The notes beneath the pieces were generated by a model. The model did not search any database. It was not told the origin of the DNA and saw only the letters and a program-made list of their open reading frames with translations. From Isoetes taiwanensis (Eukaryota > Streptophyta > Lycopodiopsida > Isoetales > Isoetaceae), in the NCBI GenBank assembly GCA_021234155.1, contig JAJEKV010000037.1, positions 1,054,001 through 1,118,000 of the forward strand: a stretch of DNA of 64,000 nt. Reading direction: 5' to 3'. Shown here one piece after another: positions 43,320 through 55,923 of this stretch; the first letter of the stretch is position 1, and each line of letters starts with the position of its first letter. A program made the translations under genes and the position numbers.

Positions 43320-43700
43320 ATGAAGGCACTTACATGGAATATGAGAGGAATCAAAGGTCCCCTCAAGAGAAAGAGAGCTCTAATTGCTATTAGAGAGCTA
43401 AAGGCTGACATTATTATGCTGCAAGAGCACGGATTACCCAATTTTGGGAGCTCCAAACTGGGTGGTTGGATAAGGGCAAATGGAGACTCCATTTATACAC
43501 TAGCAGATGGCACAAAGGGGAGAATATGCATGGTTTGGTCAGGATATAAATGTTTAGAAAAATTATGTCACCCCTCAGGAAGGTGGACAGTAGCTGTTTT
43601 GGAAAGAGGTAAAGAAAAAGTAGGCTTAATAAATGTCTATGCTTTGATTGAACCTGGAGAAAGAAATGACCAATGGAGCCAAATTAAAACATAGATTGAA
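43320..43700 (+). pseudogene. Plant L1 (copy F) endonuclease, start of ORF2
   Basis: Starts MKALTWNMRGIKGPLKRKRA and includes LKADIIMLQEHGLPN with the catalytic Asn and Glu of APE-type endonucleases, then GRWTVAVLERGKEKVGLINV. It matches L1 copy D at 49449-49172, but keeps the Glu that D has lost. It ends in a stop near 43692. Confidence 0.8.
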
Positions 43701-44330
43701 TGAAAAAGATGGACAACTGACTGATGGCAGGAGATTTTAGCAATACTCCAACATGGAATCAAAAAATGGGGAAGAAACTTAATATGTCTAAAGCAGAAAG
43801 AGAAGCCTGGGAACTTTTGATGACACACTTCTCATACGTTCCCTCATCCTCCACAACAATAGATGACTTCTATAACAATTAGCAAAGAGGGCCAAATATG
43901 ACACTACAACATCAAATCTTTGCCCCTTAGGTTGTGAAGAGTGTGAAATCTCTAATCTTGTCTTCACATGCCCCTGGTTAATAAAATTCTGGAGTTGGGC
44001 AGCGCAGATAAATTCAGGGACTATATCTGGAGAAAATAGAGTTTTTTGAGGATGGTAGTAGAATCCAAAATACTACTGGATCTATAAGCTGTTGGGTTAT
44101 CTAGAAACATAGAAATGGGCTTGTGATGGAAAGGAAAATCCCCTCTCTACACTAGTTGAAAAGCCTTTTCTTATACTCTCTCACTGATTCTGCAGGAGCA
44201 CATAAAACCTTAAAAGGGAATAAGTATGATAAAGCATGGGGAAGAATTGGTACTTTCCAGGGTTTACCTGATTTCTTTATTACTGATCTAAGTGTGCACG
44301 ATGATGTACTACACAGACGCGCAGAATAGA
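43701..44330 (+). pseudogene. Plant L1 (copy F) ORF2 remnants, RT deleted
   Basis: After the endonuclease comes AGDFSNTPTWNQKMGKK (GDxN-type motif). The sequence then jumps to the C-terminal zinc region CPLGCEECEISNLVFTCPW (43921-43977) and IKFWSWAAQ. The whole RT is missing, so an internal deletion of about 2 kb or more is inferred at about 43880. Confidence 0.7.
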
Positions 44331-45336
44331 CTCAATAGGATTGGGGGTGCTGATAGGTATATGGGGAATGTTGAGAATTCGGATGAGGAAGACTCCTAAC
44401 TGTCCCACCAAAAACAAGAAACTACTTTCAAGATGCTAAGAAGGGAAATGGTACATGCTAAATCTATCAAAAGTCTTCGAACATAAAGAAAATTTGGATA
44501 TTCAATAGTTCAGTATACAATTTTGCCCTTCGAGATTAATAAATGTGTATTCTGGAATACAAATTCGGTACTCTGAAAGTCTTTATCGTTAAAAGAGGAC
44601 TCAGTATAACCTAAAAACACCTTATTTTTTTACTTTTTTGCACAAAAAAAACTTGCTTGCCATACATATTTTTGCCTAGCTTACACTTACTTTTTAGCAT
44701 CTTTTATTCCAGAATACATTCTAGTGTTTGTTTTGGCTCTTTTTACACTTGTTAACAATAAGTTTTTCACAGGCAAGATGCAACTAAGAAAGCCTTAAAG
44801 AAAGTGTTGAAGATTGTAAAAAGGCCTCACCGACAAGGAAAGTTGCAGGACACTGTTGATCCTGCAATTTATGAAAATTTTTAAACCCAATGGTTTATCA
44901 CAAGGGGAGCAGTGGGGAATATAGTTTCCTAAGTTTCTTGCACGTTTACAAAAGCGCTAGGTAGAAGCCTTATGATGACAGCGAGTTCGTGAATCTGGGC
45001 ACCACCAAGGAACTTTCTGAGGTTGACGAACAGGATGAACAAGTACGGGGGCTATCGTTCAAGACATCACAGGGGTTCATAATAGTTGAAATTGCATTTT
45101 TTAAAATTATTAGTGTGCAATCGGATCATCTGTACAAGTACATATTGCACTATAGAAATAAAGAAAGGCTAGCTGCCATCATACGAAGGGTTTGTTCTTT
45201 AAAATCAGTGAGTCCGAGGAGGAGGAGGAAGAAGAATGAAGCCCCATCGTTGGTACTTCTAGTCAGGATAAAGTTTAGAGGAATCAAAGGAGCAGCAACC
45301 AAAGAAATTTAGCAGGCCAACTGGTTACCAAATGTA
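44331..45336. other. Intergenic before L1 copy D
   Basis: No gene recognised. 44774 onward, after a TTTTTCACAG splice-acceptor-like sequence, encodes a short basic stretch and then, near 45206-45240, an acidic ESEEEEEE run. This may be an exon remnant but matches nothing I know. Confidence 0.35.
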
Positions 45337-45349
45337 ATGTTCCTTAACT
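45337..45349. other. L1 target-site duplication, left
   Basis: ATGTTCCTTAACT directly precedes the poly-T (element poly-A) and recurs at 53554-53566 just after the element's 5' end. The last T may belong to the tail, so 12 bases are certain. Confidence 0.85.
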
Positions 45350-45469
45350 TTTTTTTTTTTTTTTTTGAAGGTAAGAGTATACTATTATTATTATAGGATG
45401 GTACAATATACAGTTTGCCCTTAATAGGACAGATAAGAGGTTACATCATAATTGCTTGACCATTGAGCC

Positions 45470-46430
45470 TTAGGTGTATGTACTACTGGAAACGCTTTCT
45501 CTTCTTCCCCACATGTAGATACTATAGGGAAATATCACCATCTTCTCCACAGAGGCAGGTACTATAGGATAGGCATAGCACGTTTCCACACACCATAAGC
45601 TAAAGGACCGAAGTTTCTTAGTTACCAAGAGTACGTTCCCCATTATCAAGTGGACCCTCATCTTGTGACCACTGACATTTGAAGTAGCTATAAAATCCCT
45701 GCAATTTGCCAACCCTGTCCAGATCTTTATTGTATGCCACCCCATCTTTCTATGGTGGGATAAGGCCATAAGAGCCACTTCCATGTTGAAGATGTTCTTT
45801 AACTTAGTCACTTTGAAGTTATCGCCCCCTAATGCCACATCACATCGGTGTCTCCATATCACCCAAAGTGCCACATTTACCATGGAGGCGATAATGATGC
45901 ACGTATCTGCTTTCGATAAGTAGTTACGGCGGGCAAGATGAACCAAATCAATCCCTAGAATCGGGGAGACCCAACACGGAATTCATGGATCATGGGACAA
46001 AAAAAAAAAGATGCACGAGAGATTCACGTGAGTGGCATCCCGAGGGCACATATCATCGATCCACAATCCCTTTACTGAAGTAACACTTTTTAATCTTGAG
46101 ACCCCCTTGAAGCCTTGATCCACCTAAAGAATTGAAGCTTCTTAGAGCAAATAGATTTCCAAGAGTTAGCTAGAAGAGACTTACGCAACTATTCTTTGTT
46201 ACCCCAGACCTCATTTACGCTATTAATGGAGTTCCGACACCACACAAGGCACGATAAATACTGGCCACACTGTACTTTTCTTTCCCTGCACACCACCATG
46301 CCTCTTCAGGACCCGGCACACACCTTCCCAGTTTTTGACATTTCTCAGGATCTCTTGCAGGCACCTTTCTATCTCCTTCCCCTACCCTTGGTTGTAGCCT
46401 TGAATTTAGTCCAAGAGGTCCACACGCCAT
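45470..46430 (-). pseudogene. L1 copy D ORF2 C-terminal zinc region
   Basis: 46430-46215 and 45946-45470 hold the post-RT part. Near 46050 a degenerate MCPRDATHV zinc-finger-like piece appears. VALWVIWRHRCDVALGG follows, the typical end of plant L1 ORF2. Stops separate the parts. Confidence 0.7.
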
Positions 46431-46927
46431 TCACCCATAAATCTTTGTAGATATTGCACACCACTGTTCTCTCCACTTCGTAAATATACGGGGATGGACC
46501 AGGGCCAAGGGGAGACCATCCTTATTCCACACATGTGTATTCCAGAAGATACTGAAATGCCCAGACCTTGTTAGGAACATTGGGTGGGGAACATCTGAAT
46601 ATTACCTCCTTCCAAGCACAAGTATTCTTCTCATTATAGGGGAAGTACACGGAGCCACTTTAAAATCATAAAAGAAGGCCCCATTTCGTCTCTAGGCGGA
46701 GATGGCTTACCTTTGATCTTACATTGGTTGAGCCGGTATTTAACAAATACCATGGTGGGACGAAGTCATCTTGAAGGACCGCCAAACAAATTTGGTGCAA
46801 GTGCTTGTGCCTGTATAAAGGGGTCTTTACATCCTAGTCCCCCCTCCCTCTTGTCTCTACACAGCTCTGACCATGCTACTTTGGCGATACCGCTCCAAAT
46901 GAACTTCCTCATAATGACACATGTCGA

Positions 46928-47650
46928 TTATATACACTTTTTTTGAGCCACGATCAGCGATGAAAAATATATATGAGAAGATGCAAAGACAAAGATAGCA
47001 ACAGTGACTCTGCCTGCAATTGCTAACCCTTTAGCAGACCACAACCCCATTTTTTTCCTAAGCCTGTCCAATATTGGGGACCATAAGCCTTTCATGCTAT
47101 CCGAGAGAGATAGTGGTAGACCTAGAAGCTTAACTGCCTCATTTGTTAACACCACCGGGAACCCAAGTTCTTTAGCACGAGGATCAATATCCCCATCCAA
47201 GGCCCATAGAGTAGAACATTTGTTTGCATTGAGCTCAATACCAGAAATATCCTTAAAGGCAACTAGAATATCACGAAAGGATTGGAAACTACTATCATCA
47301 AACCTGAGGAACATGAAGGTATCGTCTGCATACTGCATAATCGTAAGCTTCCCACCTTGTCCCGGAAGAGATAGTCCAGACATGGCACCTTCCTCCACTT
47401 TGAGGTTTACCATTTTTGTAAGAAGGCTAGCCATAATCACAAAGAGGTAGGGAGCTAATGGACATCCCTGGCGTATTCCCTTCCTGAGGTGAAATAGGCC
47501 TGAAGGCTCGCCATTAACAAGTACCGAGGCGGAGGCAAGCTTGTTCATGCCCATAGAGAGATTGATGAACTCACTCTGGAATCCCATATATTTCATAGTC
47601 TCTTGCAAACCTTCCCATCTAAGGGAGTCATAGGCCTTCCGAAAATCCAT
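46928..47650 (-). pseudogene. L1 copy D reverse transcriptase
   Basis: A 240-residue frame starting at DFRKAYDSLRWEGL (first catalytic Asp). It has GIRQGCPLAPYLFVIMASLL and the catalytic IMQYADDTFMFLR, then GIELNANKCSTLWALD and LGLPLSLS. These are the plant L1 signatures and differ clearly from LINE A-C. The N-terminal fingers lie in another frame upstream (47650-48192), so a frameshift breaks it. Confidence 0.85.
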
Positions 47651-47880
47651 CTTTACAAGAACACATTACGCTTGGTATCTACACCCGGTGTAACCCTTCC
47701 CTAGCTGCAATATAATTATCAAGAATGTACCTGCCAGGAAGGAATGCCGATTGTTCTCTACCAATTACCCTGCTTAGAATAGGCTTAACGCGGTTGGCAA
47801 TGCCTTTCATAATGACCTTGTACATAACATTGGTCAGAGCAATAGGTCTCCATTCACCAAGCGATACTGGCCTTGGTACT

Positions 47881-49449
47881 TTAGGTATAAGGGTGATGAA
47901 CCCAGCAGCTAGAGTGGGATCTTGAGTAGAAGAAGACCATGCACCTCTTCTTTGCCTTCACAAAGTCGGGCCTCAAGGCGTCCCGAATTCCACAAAGAAT
48001 TCGGGAGGAAACCGCCGTCACGGACCGGAGATTTACCGAGGCCAAAGAACCGCGAGTTTTGTAAATTTCCTCATCATCAAAATACCGAATCAAGCTTTGA
48101 TTCTCATCATGCGTGACTTTGTCCGACCAATCCATCTTGGTCATCGATTGCGAGATCTGAGCTTGAAATGACAATGGTCTAGGGTCTTCCATAAATTGTT
48201 TCTGGAAGCTTTCTCTTATGAATGTCTTGATCTCTTCTTGGTCCTCTAATGTAGAATCACCATTGTCTCTTATAGTTGAGATACTATTTTACTTGCGATC
48301 TTGCCCTGCCATTCTGAAGAAACATTTAGAGTTCTCGGAGTCAAGCTCAGTATACCACTTTGTTTTAGAGCGTACCGCGGCCCCCCTTGCTTCTTCCTCC
48401 TCAATAGCTTTGGCTTTTCCTTCAAGTTCCACTTCCCTGCACTGCTTTCCCAGGTCATGTGGATGATCTAAGAGTTCTTGCTTAATCTCCCTTAGCAGAT
48501 TATACACAATATCTTTTTCCTTTCTGAATTCCAAAGATCTCATTCTGCCCCATTCTTTTATCCATCTCTTCATCAGGTTACTTTTTTGTATCCAAGCTTT
48601 CATACTAGGGAGACCATCAAGATTTGGTAACGAGGCCAGGAATGCCCTAAATGGTCTGCAAAAGGCCTCCTTTCCTAACCATGACGTGTTGAATTTGAAT
48701 GGAACATTACCTTGCTTCCTGATAGAGGGGACATTTTCTAGGACGAGCTTCTGTGGTACGTGATCTGAGTGCGAGAATGCAAGCTCTCCTTCAACATAGC
48801 ATTTATCCATGAAACAAGCTGATTTATTGGCCATATAGAATCTGTCAAGTAAGCAATATACCCTGTCCTGCCCCTTTTGCTTATTTGACCATGAGAAAGA
48901 AGCGTTAGAGGGAGGTACTAGTGAAAGTCCAACATTGTTTAAGAGGGAGTTCCAAGCAATTTCTTCCTCCTCCTGTAGATTCCTGTGCAATCCTATTTTT
49001 TGGTCCCAAACATCCGTCATATTCAGATCCCCACCAAGAATCCAGTTCTCTATCCCCCTGCCATGCTGAATAATCCAATCTTCTATCTCCTTCCACATCA
49101 CTGCTCTTTCCGTGGAACATTAGATGCATATATGTTGAGGAGTCCCCACTGACATTCCGTTGTTTCAAATGTTATGGCTTGCCATCTGCCATCTCTCCCA
49201 GCAAACTGATGCCTCTGTAGTTGTCCTTTCCATAGAATACATGTACCTCCTTTAGTGCCTCGGGCAGCACAACTGAAAGACGAGTAGTCACATCCCACCC
49301 AACTCCCAATGGATCTGGCCTCAAAATCTGGGAGTCTGTGCTCTGAAGTAAGATGATATCAGCTTTCATAGATCTGAGTGCTGCTAGGACCCGACCCCTT
49401 TTGAGAACTCCCTTAATGCCTCGCAAATTCCAAGAGACAATAATCATTG
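47881..49449 (-). pseudogene. L1 copy D endonuclease and pre-RT linker
   Basis: 49449-49172 starts MIIVSWNLRGIKGVLKRG, followed by KADIILLQSTDSQI, in which the usual catalytic Glu (LLQE) is Ser. A frame change then leads to ENWILGGDLNMTDVWDQKIG and AFSHSDHVPQKLV (GDLN and SDH metal/catalytic motifs kept) in 49101-48289. The linker and RT start (EDPRPLSFQAQISQ) follow. Confidence 0.8.
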
Positions 49450-49959
49450 CATAATAGTTGGCACAACGTATGTCTCCCAAATAGGTGGCCTTTGGCATCT
49501 AGTGGCTTCCCCATATACAGATGCACTTTGCCTTTTTGCTCACGAAAGGTTATCATATAGGCTATCATATGGATGCCTCCATGTATCCTTTTTATGTAAA
49601 GGTATGTGGTTGTACCACCACAATATATCCTTTCCGTGGTCCATGTGGCCCATGGTCCATGGAGCACATTTCCATCCAATGTCCCCATTGCCATGTCTTC
49701 ACCCATTGAACGACATATCTCCAAAACCATGGGGGAAAAGAGAACCCAAACCATGTGTGTACCACCCCACCATTGGGTTTAGTCGAGTGACCCAATTCTT
49801 TTCATTGTGTGAGACATATTTATCTTCCAATACAAAGATATAGTGGTGAATCACTTTTGTGTTTTGACGTTGAATGAACATGAAGTTTAGTGTATCTCGA
49901 AACTTGAAACAAAGGAGTTTATATTCCAGATAAAAAGCTATAAAAAGCTAACAATCCCC

Positions 49960-52332
49960 TATGGATTGCTTACAAAAAAGATTGCTAACTTAGGCAAACT
50001 CATATCTGCTACGGGCTTGACCTCAAAGAAGCCAAAACAACCAAGCCCATTCTGAAAAAAACCACATCTTAAGCCATGCCTTTCTTTTTTCCAACTCATT
50101 TCCTTTCCTAAACACTTCACTCTTTGAAAGAGAAACCACATCTTGAAACCAATTGAATTTCCCTTAACAAAACTAACCCGGTAAGAGCCTTGTGCTTCAG
50201 AATACTGCTCCACATTGAAGCTCCTGCTATGCCATTTTGGAGGTTTCTCCAATTGAGTGTTCCAGAAGAACCTTGGCGACACTTGCTTCAAATTCATGCT
50301 TGCTGATTTTCTTCCCTCCAGACCCTTTTTTTCCTTTTTTTGCTTCGCTAATAGCAAGAGCCTTTACTGTCTTCCGAGCAGTAGCATCATTTTTTTTGTT
50401 GCCTTGGATCAAGGAATCAACATCCTGTTCTTGTTTATCCGTTATCAGATCTTCCATTAGATCTGTGAGAAGCGCTTTTCTTCGATTCTTTGCCCTTTGG
50501 GTGACAATGGGGCTGCATGTGTATCCACGATGGGATTATGAGCAACCACGCCTTTCTTGAAAGAAGCCTTGCCCTTCTTCGGATCTTGCAGCAGCTCTAG
50601 CTTGTCACTGGCAACTGGGGTGGGCTGACCTGTCTCACGAGCAATAGAAGGAGGAAGAGCATCACTAGAAGGGGCCACATGAGCTAGGAGAGCAGCCGAG
50701 ATAAAGTGAGAAGGCATAAGCTCATCAGAGAAAGCAGGTTGAGGGCTTTCAGATTTAGCGAGGCCGCTTGGACATAGGTATCGTGGGCTGCAAGAGATAT
50801 ATCAGGGGCAACGGCAGGGATTGGGCCCTTAATAGGAGCAATCCAGTCCTTGAAGCTCCCACTGGGAACCTCATCCGAAATAACCTTCCTTGGATTCGTC
50901 TGCTGCAGATCCAGAGGATTAGATTGGACTAAGCCCACAGGGAGCCCATCAACAACGCACACTTTCTCATTGGAGATGGAAGAGGAGATAGTCCCTGTTG
51001 CCTTCTCGTTGGAGCAGGCAAGATTGGAGATGGCGGGGGAGCTAGTGCTGCCAGAGGGCAGGGAGTTCCCATATTCATCTTGAGTAGAGAGATTGGAAAT
51101 GGCAAGGGAGGTAGTCCCTGTTGCTTTCTTGTTGGGATAGGCAAGAGTGCCGGCCAGAGTGCTGCCAGAGGACAGTGAGTTCCCATATTCGACTTGGCTT
51201 GGAGGGGGGATCCAAGTCGTTTGATGGGTCCATGCCCTTAGGGAGCTTGTCGTCCCCACCATAAGCACTAATATATTCAGTATTGAGACCAGATAGGAGC
51301 TTGTCCCTATTACTATCTCGTTGTTGCAGCCATGGGACAGAGAGGTCCCTTTTACAGAGTCAAGAAAGCTGGGAGGAGAGGACAACGGATGCTTACAACA
51401 GCCAGAAGAAGACAAAAAGTCCCCATTAGAAAGGGAGTCCTTGTTACAGGCAGACCCAAACTCTTGTGTGGCGACTGTGGAGGGAGGAATGTCAACCTAA
51501 TAACCTCACGGGAAGACTCCCCTATGTAACTGCCATAACGAACTGCAGCTTGCTAGAGGGGTGGCTTTGGATCTTGCAGTCTTGCGAGATTTAGAGACCA
51601 CAGTGAAGCCATCATCTGTAGTATCCATCATGGGCAGCTTCCCTTTCTGAGAAACCATCCTTTGAGAGATGGAAGCGTCGATCTTTGCATACATTACTGC
51701 ATGAACTCTGTTGCCACATGAAGATGGAGCATGGCGTAGGAGGAAGGCCCGTGACCACCAGGCTTTTCTCAACTTCGAGCCATGTTTTTTGTTGTAGAAG
51801 CCATTGAAGAAACGGGGCTTGGATTGTGGAATGGGGATTAAAAGGGGAAAGTTGGGGTTAATGTGAAACACAAATTTTGGGTGCATCCTCTCTGCTGCCA
51901 CCCATGCACACAAATTCCCCAAAGCGAAAGCAATGGCTTGAAAAGCCTTTTTCATCCAATATTCATCCTCTGCTTTGCCAGGTTGGCAAGGGAGATCCAG
52001 ATAGGATAGAACAGAGCATCCGGGTCTTTTGGATTAAAGTCAGGCCTCCATTTCTGGAGCAGGAGCTGCCCATAGAGACAAGTGATAACTCCTTTTTTAA
52101 AGAGGAGAGCAGCATCCCTTTCACATGAAAGCGTGATAAGAAAATACTGGCAGCCCAAAGGTTGCACCCTGGAGAGACATCTGCCTCGGCAAACACGCTC
52201 CAAAGCCTTGTTAATGTCTAGTAGTGAAGGATTGCCTCTAATAATCTTGGCAATAAGCCCAAGATTATCAAGGTGGCGAATCCTATTCGCCACCTCAGGG
52301 ATATGGAGAGAAATAGGAGCTTTTTCCTCCAT
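49960..52332 (-). pseudogene. L1 copy D ORF1
   Basis: 52332-51952 encodes a DUF4283-like start (PISLHIPEVANRIRHL, then CERDAALLFKKGVITC, LLLQKWRPDFNPKD). 51955-51506 continues with a DDGFTVVSKSRK phrase, common just after the knuckle region in plant L1 ORF1. 51415-50227 is a Ser/Thr/Pro-rich tail with Lys-rich ends. No clean CCHC is visible. Frames change at about 51950, 51480 and 50700. Confidence 0.65.
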
Positions 52333-52433
52333 ATCTTCTGCACTAGAAGATCGAGACTAGTAGATTTCTAGCCAGTAGTCAGCCTCCAGCCAAGGACAGT
52401 GCACAAAGAGAGATTGAGTAGGACTTGCGTCAA

Positions 52434-53553
52434 GGTTCCCAAGAACCAGCAGCCTTACAAGTCTTCGAACTATGAACGGATCGCCTACCACAGCTGCCCA
52501 ACCAGTGCAACAAACTGATCAGAGTATAAGTGTCTGCTATCGATAATAGAGACCCACAGATGATCAATGGCACCTTGGATGGTACCCCACCAAATGAAGT
52601 CTGCGTTAACAAGCGAACAGGCGCACACTATATTAGGAGGAGATGAAGATGATTGTGGAGACCTAGCAGGTGATGCAGAAGCGCCTTCAGAGATTTGTGG
52701 GCTTGAGTCAGAAGATAAAAGCAGGTACTCCATTGTGGTGCAGCATTAGACAGATTTGTAGAGCTCCAAAGTCACATAATCTGTTAGTTGCTCTGAATAG
52801 AGCATGAACTTAGCTTGAGGAGGTCGATCAGCACCCAAGTAAGCGATCCTGAGTTCAATGGCAGAGGAAGATGGATCAAGAGAAGGATGGGATTGTTCCC
52901 CAATAAAGAAGATGTCTGGGAAGATGCACTCATCCACAAGGAATGACCAGAGATCGACCACTGCACCCTCCAGCCAGCCACAGCAGATTTCTGATCGATT
53001 GTAGAAAATGACAAAGTATTTAGAGAGATCTTCTGCAGATGGGCTTGAAGATGATGGGGGAGTTGGATTCGAGTTAGAGCACCCAATGAGAAGAGGTAAT
53101 GGCACTCCCATTAGGCCCAGACATTGATTCAGAAAGCTGCACAGGGAAGGCACAGATAACAGAGGATTGAGCAGAGAAGTCGAAGGAGATAGTGGTCTGA
53201 AAGGAGATGGATCGAGAAGATGATTTAAAGGCAAGTGTTGCTGCCACTGCTGTCAGCCATCAGCCATCAGAACCTCCAATACTCCATATCCTGGCATTCT
53301 GATCCGGTAATCATGTGAAGTCTCGGTCAAAGAGCCATTATCAGCCCTTACGACCACCGATTGTGCAGCTCTGCTTAGAGCAGGGAGATGTTCCCCCTTC
53401 TACAAGGGGGCCGACACCTATATCTAAAGCTTCAATCCAATCGGGATATCGGAGGACTGCTCAGATTAGCATTCCCTTCGGCACCACAAAAAGGCAGCGC
53501 CATGCATGCAATAACGAGCGCCAGCGCCAACATTCTCCCTCTTCACAATCTCC
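52434..53553 (-). other. L1 copy D 5' region with two related coding modules
   Basis: 53234-52746 encodes WLEGAVVDLWSFLVDECIF and 52733-52485 encodes TIQGAIDHLWVSIIDSRHLY, each preceded by SSSSP. The two are similar to each other, so an upstream ORF or extended ORF1 with a duplicated module is likely. No known domain is recognised. Confidence 0.5.
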
Positions 53554-53566
53554 ATGTTCCTTAACT
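53554..53566. other. L1 target-site duplication, right
   Basis: ATGTTCCTTAACT, partner of 45337-45349. Confidence 0.85.
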
Positions 53567-55479
53567 ACCCCAGCCTAACCAAACATCCAGATATTATATA
53601 TCCCACCCTATTATGGTGGTATCGGAAAATGCCATACTAAGATATACTCGAGCGGTCTCTCATGGGTTCGATCCTTGAACGTGCCTATGGGGCAAACTAT
53701 TGTTAGAAGAAAAAATATCCAAGTCACTAATGATAAAGAATAACAAGGTGCTGCGCACAGAGGGTTGCCCTCCATGGCCGGAGGGTGAAGTGGCTTAAAT
53801 CATAGTTCAAAGTCATATTTTGGCATGATTGGATTACTTCATTATGTAAACATATATACTACAAGTTACGCATCGATGGGATGGTGCAAAGGGGAGCGGA
53901 CACAAGCTCAATGTCTTTACAATGGATTTGGCATAGTTGTTATCTTTTAATGTTTTTATCAGCTAGGTTTGAATAGTTCGAATATCTTGGAGTGCACATG
54001 GCAAATAAAATGAAGCAAAGTAAATGAACGATGTGATAATGTTATTAGGATACCATGAATTAAGCACATCTACTTAACTAATATTATTACATAAGCGTCA
54101 TTTGTGCGAAGCAAAGGCAATAAAGCAATTGCTAGTATACATTGTTAATTCTTGGGTTGCAAAAGTTGGGGTTTACATTGTTGTAATGTGTAAGATTGCG
54201 ATGATAAGAGTTGGTCTTTATATAGGCCAAAGTTTGTATGCACTTGATGGAGTAAGGGGCAAGCCCAAATAGTGTTAAGTTAATGATGGATAGTGCCTCA
54301 GAGTCAAGCATGTCTAGAGTTGACCAGTTAACCACATTTTACCTAACCTCCAAACATTCTAAAACATTGCTTAATCTCAACTAGAAGTTTAAGGTTGCAA
54401 TGTGTAAGATTGCGATGGTATGAGTTGGTCTTTATATAGGCTTTGAGGTTAGATTGCTCGGTTGAAATTGGCATCCATTTTTCTTTAAAATGTGAAAACG
54501 CATTAATTCGAACTTGTATGGATGTAATAGGTAGAGCATGCATATTAATGTTTAATGCACCAATTATAACAAATGGATTTGATGTATTATAGTTAGCACT
54601 AAGTACTTAGGATGTCCGGTTTATAGATACCTAATTGCCAGAAATGAAATTCCTACAAAACGTTCAACATCTTTTCAAGAGTCGTTTTAAGAGTCGATTG
54701 CGACTATTATTAACATTCAACCCCTCTTGTTTCCCCTTCAATATCCCTTTATAGTCTCAACCTATCAATGTGACTATTGCTAACATTCAGCCCTTCTTGT
54801 TTATCTGTCAATATCCCCTGTAAAGCGAAGATAATTATTATGTTACAATGATAACCCTTGCTCATATATCTCAAATCCTATACAACAATCTAGATCTTGC
54901 AAACAAACAAAATCATTGTTCTACCATATGCGACATGGTATCCATTTCATGTCTCTTCATTTTTCTGCAATATATGATGTCAATGCTTCTTTAAATATTT
55001 TTTTGTCTTAAGTTGTGGTTGTGCAAGATGGTTCCTAAAGCAACCATACCAACATGAGCTTGAAAACTATCAGGAACCTCTTGGCATTCAAATGTGACTG
55101 GAATCATAGGTTATTTGGTAGAATAATTAGTGCTTTGTCTGCACTCTATACAATCTATACATATTAAGAACTTTATAAACTATCACATTAATGCATAAAG
55201 AGACTCCATGTCTAAATATCTTGGATAGCTTAAAGACCATAAATTATCACATCAATGCATTAAAAGCCATCTTTTTGGGCTGCATGCTGGATTATATAGG
55301 ATTGTTTTTTGTCATGCCGCATAAACTCATTGATATCCTTTCTCAAGCATGATGGCGCTGCTCAAAATTAGGTCCATCACCGTGAAGCTTCCTTTGATGC
55401 CTTTCTCGGATTGACCGTTTCAAAATTTAAAGGCTAGTTTATCAACATCTTATCTGCAAACAATATCTCAATGGTTTTC
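53567..55479. other. Intergenic with small duplications
   Basis: No gene recognised. A ~50-bp block (AATGTGTAAGATTGCGATG..GTTGGTCTTTATATAGGC) occurs at about 54184 and 54398. A GGGTTCGATCC B-box-like sequence lies at 53664, and GAGGGTTGCCCTCC near 53760 is related to the GGGTTGCC repeats. Confidence 0.4.
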
Positions 55480-55923
55480 TCAAAAGATATGGGACGCAGT
55501 TACTTTGGCCCAAGTGAAAACTGGTCATTACTATGCACACATAAATCCCACCTTGGCACCAGGGCCCCAAGCTTATTTGCTTGCTTCATTGTCCAGGAAC
55601 AAGCTTGTAGCTATTGCATCAATTCGCACGGGGTCCCACAGGCTACGGATTGAGACAGGTAGATGGGAGCGGCCGCAATTGCCGCGAGAAGCGAGACTAT
55701 GTGCCTGTTGCCAGTTACAGGTTATTGAAGATGAAAGCCATACTCTTCTGAGTTGCCCTGCTTTTGAGATAGTCCGGAATCATTTTTTGACATTAGCATT
55801 CCATTCCACGCTTCCACAATTTCTCAGAGCACCATCTGTGCATGACTTGGCATTATACATACTTGAGGTTCTAGATAAACGTCAGCAATTACTGAGCCCT
55901 CAGTAGTCATTATCTCCGCTTGT

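Larger units (their letters stand above)
45350..53553 (-). mobile_element. Plant L1 LINE (copy D), end-to-end insertion of about 8.2 kb
   Basis: Minus-strand L1 with a poly-A tail (poly-T at 45350-45366), ORF2 (about 49449-45470), ORF1 (about 52332-49960) and a long 5' region (53553-52360). Flanking 12-13 bp duplications at 45337-45349 and 53554-53566 define both ends. Reading frames are broken repeatedly, so it is inactive. It is long for a plant L1; the extra length lies in the ORF1/5' part. Confidence 0.88.

Noticed and set aside
44774-45312. Possible host exon ending in an acidic ESEEEEEE run just before L1 copy D
   Set aside because: Frames change between the basic and acidic parts and no family is recognised; noted only as intergenic content.
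53664-53690. GGGTTCGATCC as part of a tRNA gene
   Set aside because: A B-box-like match only; no acceptor stem or anticodon arm can be built around it.
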